Positions 46,111-55,600 of a stretch of DNA of 64,000 nt are shown piece after piece. The stretch's first letter is position 1, and each line of letters starts with the position of its first letter. Source of the stretch: Cryptomeria japonica (lineage: Eukaryota > Streptophyta > Pinopsida > Cupressales > Cupressaceae); the NCBI RefSeq assembly GCF_030272615.1, contig NC_081413.1:716615867-716679866 (forward strand), given 5' to 3'. Under the pieces are notes generated by a model, which was given only the letters and a program-made list of their open reading frames with translations, searched no databases and was not told the origin of the DNA. The position numbers and the translations under genes were made by a program.

Positions 46111-48153
46111 ATGGCGACCCCGAAGACGGGAGCATCCACCAGTCGTCCAGCTCTCATGAAGGAAGATCAAAAGAACGAAGAACTGGAGACCAAGATCGTG
46201 TCTAAGTGGAGCAACATTGGAGATACCAACTTGGGCAACTTCAGTACGAAGAAGTTTCGAGAGGTCCCTTATATTGGCAAGCCATCACCTGTCGCCAGGA
46301 GGATAATTGAAAGTGGCATCATTAAGGCGGCCGGCTTCCCTCCAGCAGTCCAGTGCCATGAGTTAATGATCGAGTGCGCTCTCCATTATGATCCTCAGTC
46401 CAGAACGATCGTGTCCAAGGAGGGAAACACTTTAGCTTATCTTTCAGAGGAAGCTATAAGTGAGGCTTTCCATCTTCCAGAGCACAGAGATATGGTCTAC
46501 AAAAGCATAGAAGGAGCCAGGTCCATGTACGAAGATGATCCAGATGCTTGCCTAAGCATCATCAACAAGAATTGGCTACTTAAGAGTCGTCCTCGCCTGA
46601 GCAAGATCCCGAACACACCACATAGGATCGACTTTCAGGAGGAGTACAGAGATTTGATAACAATGCTCAACCAAGTCACAGGAGCCTCTCAAGCCTTCTA
46701 TTTTGAGAAGTGGATGTTCTACTTCATCCAAGTGATAGTTCAGGGAAAAGGAACAATTCATTGGGCTAGAATGATTAGCCATTGCTTGGACGTACAGTTA
46801 AGGCGACTGAAGGCTACCAAGTCTTTCCACATGAGTTCATACGTCATATATGCCTTGATCAGGAGCTTTGAGTACGCAGGACTACCTCACAGAGGAGTGA
46901 TTGGAAGAGGACCCGGCGAGGTCAGAGTTTGTGATTCCTATGTTCACTTGCATCATCCGCCAGGAAGTAACTACAAGTTAGTTAATGATACCTTCACGAT
47001 GAACATCACAAGGACGTTGCAAGGCGAGATTCACAATAGACTATCACAGGATGCACAAGAGCTAGTAAAGAGGTACGGTGCTTGGTTTATCCAATTTCCG
47101 AAATTTACTTATATCAGAGTCCATGGATGTCCTTCACCTCCATACATGTTGCCGAGATATCCGACAGACAGAATAGTGTTACTTGAGGTAACTAGACAGT
47201 TGGCAGCTTATGCGAAGGCATTCAGACACAGACATGGAAATGGAGTTCCTGTACCTATCATATTAGGCAATTCAGTTGAGGTGTGTCCTAATGCTCTAGC
47301 CATGGATGACGCAGAAAAGGAGTTAGCTTTGTATTCTTTTTCATTCTTTGCCTTGAGAGAAAACTTTGATCCACATGGATATATAGAGGAGACAGTCGGT
47401 AGGAAATATAAGCATGAGTTTCAAATAGAAGATTTTATGATGAATCTCTTAGATGATCTTGAAGTGAAAAGAAAGATGCATTCTAGATTGCCTTTGGATT
47501 TCATTAGGAAGTGCAAGATTTACAGAGTGGCCGACCAAGCTCAGGACAGTGGCAGACATCTCCAATCATCCTATGATCGAGAATGCAAAACAGTGAGGTT
47601 AGATTGGAATGAGCCTGAGATTGTGGATCTAGATGCTTTGATGGCTCCAGTCTTGTCTTGTACTCGTAGATGGGTTGATGTGCAGCATCAGAAGTTGAGA
47701 GAACAGGGCATAGCTATGACTTTCACCTTGGAAGAGAGACCAGCTGAAGGTGGAGCAAGTGTAAGCGAAGGCAATCCTAATCCCAAAAATACAAGTGAAG
47801 GCAACCTTCGAAGCGCAAGTGAAGGCAATCTCCATCCTAGAGGTTCGAAGAGGAAAGAGAGACCTGAAAAAAGAGAATCTTCCAAGAAGAAGCAAGAGGC
47901 CAACCGAGATCGTTCATCCGGTACGTCTTCTCGACAAGAGAAGAGGACATTTGAGATAGAGGAGTCTGTGGAATCAATGGTACAGAACGATAAAGAAGGA
48001 CAGGCACCTCGAAGGTCACCAGGGGGATCTATCCAGGATAATGAGTTGCATGAAGATAGAGAAGATAATGAAGTAACATCTCCTCCTAGAGAAGAAGAAT
48101 TGCTGAAGGAAATACAGTTAAAGAAACAAGATCAGCCATCCCAGATTGGTTAA
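46111..48153 (+). CDS. unrecognised retroelement-borne protein, N-terminal part
   Basis: The open frame extends upstream to 46066, but ATG 46111 (MATPKTGAST) fits the splice-site prediction better. About 680 residues: a globular part of about 520 residues, rich in aromatic residues (FYFEKWMFYFIQVIVQGKGTIHWAR; FAL.ENFDPHGYIEE), then a low-complexity hydrophilic part. The latter has a short repeat with core SEGN (three copies, about 47764-47830), KR-rich stretches like a nuclear signal and acidic tracts. The style recalls the 'plant transposon protein' families found beside retroelements, but I cannot name a domain. The frame ends at 48153 because of a frameshift; the next frame continues the protein. 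Confidence 0.6.
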   Translation: MATPKTGASTSRPALMKEDQKNEELETKIVSKWSNIGDTNLGNFSTKKFREVPYIGKPSPVARRIIESGIIKAAGFPPAVQCHELMIECALHYDPQSRTIVSKEGNTLAYLSEEAISEAFHLPEHRDMVYKSIEGARSMYEDDPDACLSIINKNWLLKSRPRLSKIPNTPHRIDFQEEYRDLITMLNQVTGASQAFYFEKWMFYFIQVIVQGKGTIHWARMISHCLDVQLRRLKATKSFHMSSYVIYALIRSFEYAGLPHRGVIGRGPGEVRVCDSYVHLHHPPGSNYKLVNDTFTMNITRTLQGEIHNRLSQDAQELVKRYGAWFIQFPKFTYIRVHGCPSPPYMLPRYPTDRIVLLEVTRQLAAYAKAFRHRHGNGVPVPIILGNSVEVCPNALAMDDAEKELALYSFSFFALRENFDPHGYIEETVGRKYKHEFQIEDFMMNLLDDLEVKRKMHSRLPLDFIRKCKIYRVADQAQDSGRHLQSSYDRECKTVRLDWNEPEIVDLDALMAPVLSCTRRWVDVQHQKLREQGIAMTFTLEERPAEGGASVSEGNPNPKNTSEGNLRSASEGNLHPRGSKRKERPEKRESSKKKQEANRDRSSGTSSRQEKRTFEIEESVESMVQNDKEGQAPRRSPGGSIQDNELHEDREDNEVTSPPREEELLKEIQLKKQDQPSQIG

Positions 48154-48176
48154 AGGAAAGACTAACGAAGGTAATT

Positions 48177-49325
48177 GTGATCGAGGACGAGGACAATGTG
48201 ATTGATTTGGAGAGCCTTGTTGGACATTCCCAGGAAGTGATAGAGAAGAGGAAGGCCACCAAGATGTCCAAGATGATTAGAGATGAGAATGGATCCAGAA
48301 AATTGCAGATAGCTACACCGGCAGTGGACAAGTATGAAGGTGAGATCCTTGCAGAGGAATATGATGTAGAAACATTTGAGCTTGGTCCACTCACAGCCGA
48401 GCAGACACTAGATGATGCCACCGATTCATTTGAGGCATTGAAAGACAAGCTTAGAGAAGAAATGGAGAAAAATAGGAAGCTTGAGAGAGAGGTCGGTGCA
48501 TGGAGAACATATTTCAGCCATCTCAATCAACCTTTGGGACGTCAGGATCCAGCAAGATCACCCGTACAGGCACTTCCCCTTCAATCAATTGGTGAGGCAG
48601 AGAGAGTCAGGAGTGTGGTTCAGCTTATGGGCTTATGGATTGACAAATCTCATACAGTTGCCGTGGAATTTGCAACAAGGATGATGCAGACTATTCACCG
48701 AGCTATCCAGGTTCTTGAGATCATCCACAACTTGATGATAACGGTAGCTGCTTTTGCTCATACCAAAGATGTTATCATTCCTGTCTTGCAAGTAATCAGA
48801 CAAACATCAAGGAAGGTCCTAGCACAAGAAAAGATAATGGATGGAGGACCTCATAGTTTACTTCAGTGGTCGACCTTACTCCAGATGAAGGAGGTTCTCT
48901 TCGAGGACATCAGTACAAGATGCAGTCATGTTGAGGAGGTCATCCACCCGATCCAGGACAGAGTGTTTGAGGTACTACGTACCATTCTTGGCAGGAGGAT
49001 CGAAGTTGAGACAGATGTGGATTTACAGGAATTGGAGGATAGAGTCAAGGTCATCTTTTGCAAGGATGCTAATGTTATCACAGATGAGCAACGGGACCAG
49101 ATGTTTGCTACCATGCTCCTGATTGAGAAGACTAAAGAACTTGAACCTGGATGGGACGCTGCTCTTCTCAAGGCATTTGATCAGGTCATCCACTTAGAAG
49201 AAAGAATGAGGAATCTTCCCGAGATTCCAATTGCTGAGATCGAAGGAATCGTATCAAGATTCATTGCATATGCTAAAAAGGAGCATTGGAAAGGGAATAA
49301 GATTCTAGATGAGAGGTTGTTATAG
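48177..49325 (+). CDS. unrecognised retroelement-borne protein, C-terminal part (after frameshift)
   Basis: This frame is open from before 48150 (IPDWLKERLTKVIVIED overlaps the end of the previous frame), so its GTG at 48177 is not a start. A single indel at about 48120-48150 most likely separates one ancestral gene of about 1,070 codons. The segment is mainly helical with likely coiled coils (DALKDKLREEMEKNRKLEREVGAWR-like, about 48440-48510; later leucine-rich helices). It ends at TAG 49323-49325, six bases before the promoter block begins. No enzymatic motif seen. Function unknown. Confidence 0.6.
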   Translation: MIEDEDNVIDLESLVGHSQEVIEKRKATKMSKMIRDENGSRKLQIATPAVDKYEGEILAEEYDVETFELGPLTAEQTLDDATDSFEALKDKLREEMEKNRKLEREVGAWRTYFSHLNQPLGRQDPARSPVQALPLQSIGEAERVRSVVQLMGLWIDKSHTVAVEFATRMMQTIHRAIQVLEIIHNLMITVAAFAHTKDVIIPVLQVIRQTSRKVLAQEKIMDGGPHSLLQWSTLLQMKEVLFEDISTRCSHVEEVIHPIQDRVFEVLRTILGRRIEVETDVDLQELEDRVKVIFCKDANVITDEQRDQMFATMLLIEKTKELEPGWDAALLKAFDQVIHLEERMRNLPEIPIAEIEGIVSRFIAYAKKEHWKGNKILDERLL

Positions 49326-49436
49326 ATGACATGGCACCTTAATTGTCATTGGTCTATGTCTCCTAAATTTTTGTGCCAAATTTAATATTTGGCTATGCAT
49401 TTAATATTGTTTAGTAAAAATGAGGCTATTTGTAAT

Positions 49437-49526
49437 AAACCCTAATTAGGGTTTAGGTGTCATAATCTTGGCCATTGATTTTCTTTCGATCTGGACCGTT
49501 TATTGTAATTGAGGATGCTATTTATA
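49437..49526 (+). promoter_or_regulatory. double telo-box palindrome plus TATA box, copy 1
   Basis: AAACCCTAATTAGGGTTT (49437-49454) is a perfect 18 bp palindrome, equal to two overlapping inverted telo-boxes. TATTTATA begins at 49519, 64 nt further on. A polyadenylation-like AATAAA follows at 49685. Copies 2 and 3 keep the same palindrome and spacing. Confidence 0.7.
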
Positions 49527-50370
49527 CCCTCATTTCTTTTCATTTTTGTAATCAGAGAGTTAGAAATTATTGATGTATTAGAGAATTAGAGATATTAGAG
49601 ATTAGAAGCAAGTTATTTTTGTAGCAAGATTGAGCTTTGAGGAAGGAATTTCAAACAATTGTTGTACATGATGGCTTTGAGATCAATAAAATATTGAAGT
49701 TATGGTGTTTTATTGCTATTCTTGTGGTTATCTTCATGGTTGTTCATTTTCTTGAATCATTCTCAATCAAAGTAGTGTGTTAATTTGAAGGACAAAGTGT
49801 TGGACTTGATCTTTGGTAGGATTCGCTTTCCAAACCACTAGCTTCTTGCTGATTGTAAGAACGCCTTGCGTGGTCGACTGGAGATATTTGAATCGCTCAA
49901 ACCTTCAATCATTGTTGTATCTTGGATATGTACCTTCGTGGTAGTGTCCTTGATCTTTGATGTATTGAAAAATCATTTGTTACCTTAGAAGATCGCATCA
50001 ATTTCAATTGAGTTGTTAATTTATGGCAATATTGGAGTTGGTAGAATCTCACCAAGTCTCGTCCGCATTGAGTCATTCTTAGGGTTAGACTAGATTAGAT
50101 CTCTTGCAAACCCTGCTTTTTGATATTTTTTAAAGCTTGTTTAGTTTAGGAAAATCTTCGGAAACGTAAGGCCCCTTGATGACACAGCAATCACAATGAC
50201 CACTGGTGCTTATCCACACGTAGAGACCCTACTAAAAAGAACATTGGAGTCATCCTAACTGATCCTTCTTGCGATATCTTCAGCAGTTAGAGACTTTATT
50301 CAAGAGAGGATAAGATGCCTTTGGGTATTTTATTATGTGTATGATTGTGTACAAATGAAAGCACTGAGCT

Positions 50371-50458
50371 TTATATAGACTTCTCATTACAATTCAATGG
50401 CTTGGATTGATTCAAGATCAATGGTCAAGATTACAAGATAAAACCCTAATTAGGGTTT
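50371..50458 (-). promoter_or_regulatory. double telo-box palindrome plus TATA box, copy 2
   Basis: Minus strand: the same 18 bp palindrome (50441-50458), then 63 nt, then TATATAA starting at 50377. It belongs to unit 1. The transcript would run into the inserted plus-strand unit. Confidence 0.7.
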
Positions 50459-51270
50459 GTTACAACCACCATTACATTGACCAATGGGAGATGAGGTTAG
50501 GTCAGATAAATAATATTTGATGTAGCACCATGTGTCACTTATTCCCTCCTTGAATGAATGCTGACTTAGAACCCTTTGATTGAACGAATGGTGATTGGAA
50601 TGCCATTTCAACTTGCCTTGTAGACTTGATCAACTCTTAAACAATCTTCATGATGTTTGGAATTACTTGTGATACTTTGCATTTCATCCTTATGCTAGGG
50701 AATTCTCCTTGAACTATTTCCTCCTTAACATTCTTTGACTTTGAGATACCTTCATAATGTGGAATCCCTTGTGCTCATGTCTTGGATTTGTCTTTCCTTT
50801 ATTTGTTCATCATCATGGTGAAGTCTTAGTCCTCATCTTTGCTTTTTGTAAATCCTTGTCTTGAAATCCTCTTCCAATCCTTGAAATGTTGATCTTCCTC
50901 ATTCGCATTTGTGATGTTGTCCTTGCAATATGCTTGTAGAGTCTTTTGTATTTGAACCTTGATTCCTCAAAATAGTATTGTTTGAGTTTCTTCATTCTTG
51001 CATTTCACTTGCTCATTATCTTGGAGTTGATCCTTTATCATCAGTTGCTTTGAAGTGTTGAGCCCTTGGTATCCCTGCAAGTTGCATCGTCTTTGACCTC
51101 AAGCCTTGATCATCGTGCTTCCCTTCCTTGTAGCAGACCTGCAGAACAAACAAATTTTGAATCAAACATTGATGGGATAAACCTTGTTTCAACCTTGGTG
51201 GGAAATCGATCCTTGTAGGGACTAATTCAGTCTTTGAAATTTATCGTTGTCTTCATGATCATTTTCTCAT

Positions 51271-53250
51271 GATGGAAATTCAAAGGTCATAGGGACTCCC
51301 CGCTCTTAGCAAATTTCACTTAATTTTGATGCCTTATCCTTGGAGTGGAGAATCAATGGGTATAGGGACAACGCCAGTCCTTAGTAATTTAACCTTGTAA
51401 TGCTTTTCATACCCTTGGGTGGAAAATCGAACCCCATTGGGATCCATCGTCCTTGAAAATTTTGTGTTGATTTGGTCACCATGGAGTGGAAATTCGAATC
51501 CTATTAGGACACTTCAATGTTCCTCACTTTGTCCTCATTCCCAATGGGTAAGTTGATTGTTATTCCTAAGTGGAAAATCGTACCCCATAGGGACCTTTGC
51601 TCCCATCCTTTGTCCCAGCTTGTGATAGGTAATTTGAACAATTAATTTTCCAAAGTTAACTTAGGTTCTGATATCAATTGATGTTTAGCTTCCTAAAATC
51701 AGAAAATTGAACTACGCAACACCAATTCTGGAATATGTGAAGGTCTTAATCCAAATTTGTAAATTTTGCCTTCAGGAAACCTGATTTTTAGACTTAAGAA
51801 TGGTCTTATTTTAATTTGTAAGACTGAAAGTGTCCTTCAACCCAGAAAATTGAATAGTGTTGCAACCAAAATTGCTGCCTCAGTCTGATTTCTGAGTACA
51901 AAAGTCTGAAACTTAGTATGATCAGCTGAATGTTGTTCTTCCACTTGTGCGATTCATGTTGCTAATGCAATCTGCATTTGTATGAATGGGACTGATGCGA
52001 TTTTCCCTTGAGATGATAGCTGGAAATGGTGCTGGAAATGATACGTTTTCAGCTTGCAATGTCGCCTTCAGCTGGGCTGCAAATCGTCTTCACTATGGTG
52101 TCTTTAATGCCTTAGGCAAATTCGCACTTCTTCCTCCCTTCTTGCTGGCATAGATGATTCTGACCCCCCTCTCTTCCAGCTCTCTTGCCGTTGAATCAGC
52201 AAGGTAGGGAAAAACAATATGCATAGAGACAAATTTCTCCTTGAAACACTTACGTTGCTTTTGCTTGCTTACCTGCATGTTATTTATTCTTACCTCATTT
52301 TGTTCCATTGCACAATGAATGTGGATAAATGTCATTTCACTTTGTGGAAAATTGAGGTCCATTGGGACTTTTGCTTTTAAGGTGGAAATTCCAAGGTCAT
52401 CGGAACTCTCCACATTCCTTTATTGACTAAGCCCTAGGAGTGGAAAAACATGGGTCATCGGGACTAATGTATTTTTTGCCTTGTAAACTTTCTTTCCAAG
52501 TGGAAAAATGATCCTCATTAGGACTCATGATTTTTGCTTAATTCACTTTACTTTGGTCACTTTTCCCTCAACTGGAAAAACCTGAGTCATGAGGACTTTC
52601 TCTTTCCTTGTACATTTTCATTTTATAAGCCCAGTGGAAAAAAGACCTCCATGGGGACTTTTAATTTCCTTTGTTCTGGCCTGAGTGGAAATGCTTCAGT
52701 CATCGGGACTTCTTACAATAACATCTTCATTTGCTTGTAAACTAAGTCTTGGAGTGGAAATTCGACCTCCATCAGGACTTTACTTGTCCTTAACCTTAAA
52801 TAAGTGATTTGATGCTCAAAATGGAGTGGAAAAACGTCCTCCATCGAGATTAATTTGTTTTTCATATGGATTTCAAAGTGGTGAAATGCATTCCATCGAG
52901 ACTTTGTTGATTTAACTTAACTGCTTAGTGGAAAAACGTCCCCCATCAGGTTTTGGTTGATTTTCGTGCTTTTTAAGTCCAAACTTACCCGATTTCATCA
53001 ATCCATGTAGTGGAAATTCTATTTCCATCGAGACTTTGTGAATTTTCCCAAGTTTTCAAGTGTGGGAAATAGAAATCCATCGGGACTTTGTACATTTTTG
53101 GGTTCATTTCACCTCTTAGGAGTGGAAAAACGACTCCTATAGGGACTTTTAACATTTTCACACAAATCTGCACAAGTTAGCAACATTTTAATCATTTTTC
53201 GCTCAAATTTCTAAGGCAAAGTGAAAAATTGACCTTAGAAGGACAAATTG
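51271..53250. repeat. array of about 20 motifs AGTGGAAA...CCATCGGGACT
   Basis: Copies of AGTGGAAAa...YC(C/T)CAT.GGGACT recur at irregular distances (38-99 bp), for example starting at 51346, 51420, 51487, 51571, 52345, 52383, 52441, 52501, 52573, 52635, 52686, 52755, 52827, 52929, 53011 and 53123. The segment 51600-52340 between two groups lacks them. The array sits in the U3-like part of unit 1. Confidence 0.85.
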
Positions 53251-53312
53251 ACACGTTAAAGTGACTTGACACTTAAGATCATTTCCTTGCAATTTGACAA
53301 CCTTTTGCATCA

Positions 53313-53378
53313 TGTTGTGACCTATTTAACACATCGGCTCATTGCAAATGGGTACCCCCAGTGGTTTGCTTTTAAGGG
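53313..53378 (+). repeat. conserved boundary sequence TGTTGTGACC, copy 2, split by the copia insertion
   Basis: TGTTGTGACC...CACATCGGCTCATTGCAAATGGG aligns with the starts at 42690 and 63217. After removal of the copia element, 53378 joins 58986 (TTTTAAGGG|TTTTGTGTAAG) and matches TTTTTTAGGGTTTTGG at 42765 and the like place near 63295. Confidence 0.6.
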
Positions 53379-53809
53379 TGTTGGTGTAAATAAATATTCA
53401 TTATGGATATTATTACACTTTACTTAAGTTAACTTAGAATAATGCATCTCTTCGTAGTTTGGATTTGAGACACTTAGGGAAGTGTGCACATAGGGATAGA
53501 GCTTGTAGGAGAAATTTTGTTGTTACACTCCACATTCGGTGGGTCATCCACCTCTTGTGGAATATTATATTATTTCTCCTACCTACCCCTAGTATTGCTT
53601 ACCTACCCTTGTTTCTCATTTTGCCACATGTCATGATTGTGTGTTCGTACATCCATATGGTCTTGCCTATATAAGAAGGCCTATATTCATTGTATTGACT
53701 AATCCAGTTGATCATTTTCATATTGATGAGAATACAGTTTGTTCTTGTCATTCTTTTGTCTCTATTTTTATACTTTTCATTGTGCCCTTGATCTTGGCAA
53801 AATCTCACA
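53379..53809 (+). repeat. 5' LTR of the copia element
   Basis: Starts TGTTGGTG and ends TCTCACA. CTATATAAGAAGGCC at about 53669 is a TATA box. Confidence 0.9.
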
Positions 53810-53822
53810 TGGTATCAGAGCC
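53810..53822 (+). promoter_or_regulatory. primer-binding site, initiator tRNA-Met type
   Basis: TGGTATCAGAGCC directly after the 5' LTR. Confidence 0.9.
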
Positions 53823-54826
53823 ATTGGGGCTTCATTGATTGGTTTTTGGAGACATTGCGGAAGGCTTCTATTTTCGGATCTGAGGAACTGCGTTTTTTGG
53901 AGGCATCTTAGAGCGTTTTTGACCTCACCATTGCGTTCGGGAGGCCGTTTCCATAAAAATCGAGTATAAATTCGACCTATTTTGGCGAAAATCGATTTTT
54001 GGGTGTGGAGGAAATTTTTTGCCCGATTTGGGCGGTACGGTACGGAATTTTCGGATTTTTTTCAAAAAAAATAAAATATTTCTTTTCTGAAAATTATTTT
54101 CCAGTTTGAAAATTAAATTTTTTTTTTTTTGAAATCCGTACCTTCTGCCCAGTCAACAGTGCACAGTCAGCGCCTAGTCAGCGTTTTCTTTGGAAATTTT
54201 TACACCCCTCTCCGTTGAGCAGTTTGGATTTTTGGGTCAACTTTGAAGGCCCATAACTTGCTCAATTTTGCTCTTTTTTGGGTGCAATTTTTTTTGATTT
54301 GGGCTAATTTTTTGTGCTCTTCGCAGTGGTGTGGTTATTTTCTGGTTTTGGTGCATAGGTGTTTCGAAATTTTCGGATTCTCTCAGCTGTACCTGTCCAA
54401 TCCTCAATTCTGCAACTTCAAAGGCCTCGTTTGAGCTCATACGACCTCCTTTTCAGGTGCCGTTTTTTTTGAAAGTGCATGTTTTTTCATCTACTTTCAT
54501 AATCTATGATCAGATTTCAAAGATTTTAAGTAAAAATTGTACTTTCAGATATTGGTCTTATTTGGCCTATTTGGTACTTGTAAATTGCTTGGATCTTAGT
54601 TTAGATCTCTTGCATTATTAGTCTGAGTCTCTTTTGGCCTTATTGAGGCAGTTGTAAAACTGAAATCAGAAGTCCACTTTGTCATTTTTTGCAAGTGGCC
54701 CATTGTACATGCACTAAGTATAAAGTGCCAAATCATCACTTTTGGGGGGGTTCTTTGATTGAGTGAATTTGGGGGGGTGTCTTGTGTGATTGTGCCTCTC
54801 TTCGTGCTCTTTCATTTTTTGTTGCA

Positions 54827-55600
54827 ATGAGTCCTTATAAATTTCCGCCTTTAACTCCACATAATTATGCATCATGGAAAATTAAAGTATGGAGTAAATT
54901 AATGGAAAAGGGTCTCACGCATTACATAGATGGAACAATAGCAGCACCACCTGATCCTAAGGCTGACCCTAATGCTCAATTAGAATGGCTCACTAAGAAT
55001 TGCATGGCTCTTGGAACTTTGCACAAGTATGTATCAGATGACCTCATCTTTCATATTGAAAAGTGTACTACAATCAAAGATGCTTGGGATATGTTTCAGA
55101 AATTGTATGGTCAAGTTGATGAAATCAGAGGTTATAAGATTGACAATGAGCTCACCAACTTGGATCCCAAGAGTTTTGATACAATCCAAGATTATGTCAC
55201 CAAAGCAAATGAGCTAAGAGCAAAGCTTAAGGATTGTGGAATTGACAAAAAGGATGCTTAGTTAATATTCAACTTGTTGGACAAGCTTGCACCAGAATAT
55301 GCAGCATTTGTGTCTAGCTTCCAAACTCATCGTTTGACAGTGGGGAGTTCCTATGTTATGCCTTCATTTGATGTTTTCACAGAAATGTTGATATTGGAAC
55401 AATCTAAGTTGTTGAACATGGGGTTTCTCAAGTCTTCAAAGTCCAAGGCTTTGGTGGCTAATCAAGGGAATCAAGGAAGTCAAGGCAAAGATTCCAACAA
55501 GAAGAAGAAGCAATCTAAGTCACAGCCACAACAGGAAACAGGACAATCATCCTCTCCATCTCAAGGCGATTTTTCATCCTCTTACTCATTCAAATTCTGA
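54827..55600 (+). pseudogene. copia gag, one stop, truncated before the zinc knuckle
   Basis: ATG 54827 opens MSPYKFPPLTPHNYASWKIK, a typical copia gag start. The UBN2-type region (LEWLTKNCMALGTL, AWDMFQKLYG, ELRAKLKDCGI) is interrupted by TAG at 55259-55261, where Gln is likely. The frame continues to a lysine/glutamine-rich tail and stops at 55600. A zinc knuckle and protease should follow but are absent: the pre-integrase region begins within a few bases in another frame, so an internal deletion of gag end and protease is likely. Confidence 0.85.

Larger units (their letters stand above)
42690..50353 (+). mobile_element. 7.7 kb LTR-like unit carrying a hairpin array and an unrecognised gene
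   Basis: The left end TGTTGTGACC and the right end near GTGTACA fit TG...CA ends; the right end is approximate. Contents from left: a 50 bp conserved start with a CCCCATT..AATGGGG hairpin, 14 spaced hairpin motifs, a TATA box, a probable 5' UTR intron, a long gene, then a promoter-R-U5-like block (49331-50353) homologous to the minus-strand block 60600-59454. No gag zinc knuckle, protease, reverse transcriptase or integrase is present. Alternatively 42690-46110 is a 3.4 kb 5' LTR and TGGCGACCCCG at 46112 its primer site. I favour the unit reading because the promoter block after the gene matches the other two units. Confidence 0.45.
41993..53312 (-). mobile_element. long LTR-like unit 1, minus strand, interrupted by 42690-50353
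   Basis: 41993-42689 aligns in direct orientation with 59454-60190 (both begin TGATGTGTTTTTTA). 50354-53312 aligns in layout with 60310-63216. Removing 42690-50353 leaves 3,656 bp, close to the 3,763 bp of unit 2. Read on the minus strand it starts TGATG and ends CATCA, and holds a motif array, a splice-acceptor-like TTTGTTTGTTCTGCAG (about 51140), a telo-box/TATA promoter block and an R-U5-like tail. It encodes no protein that I can recognise. Flanking target duplications are not evident. Confidence 0.5.

Noticed and set aside
42690-53378. A single element with LTRs at 42690 and 53313
   Set aside because: Only the first 50-80 bp of the two agree; the second lacks the hairpin array, so they are not an LTR pair.
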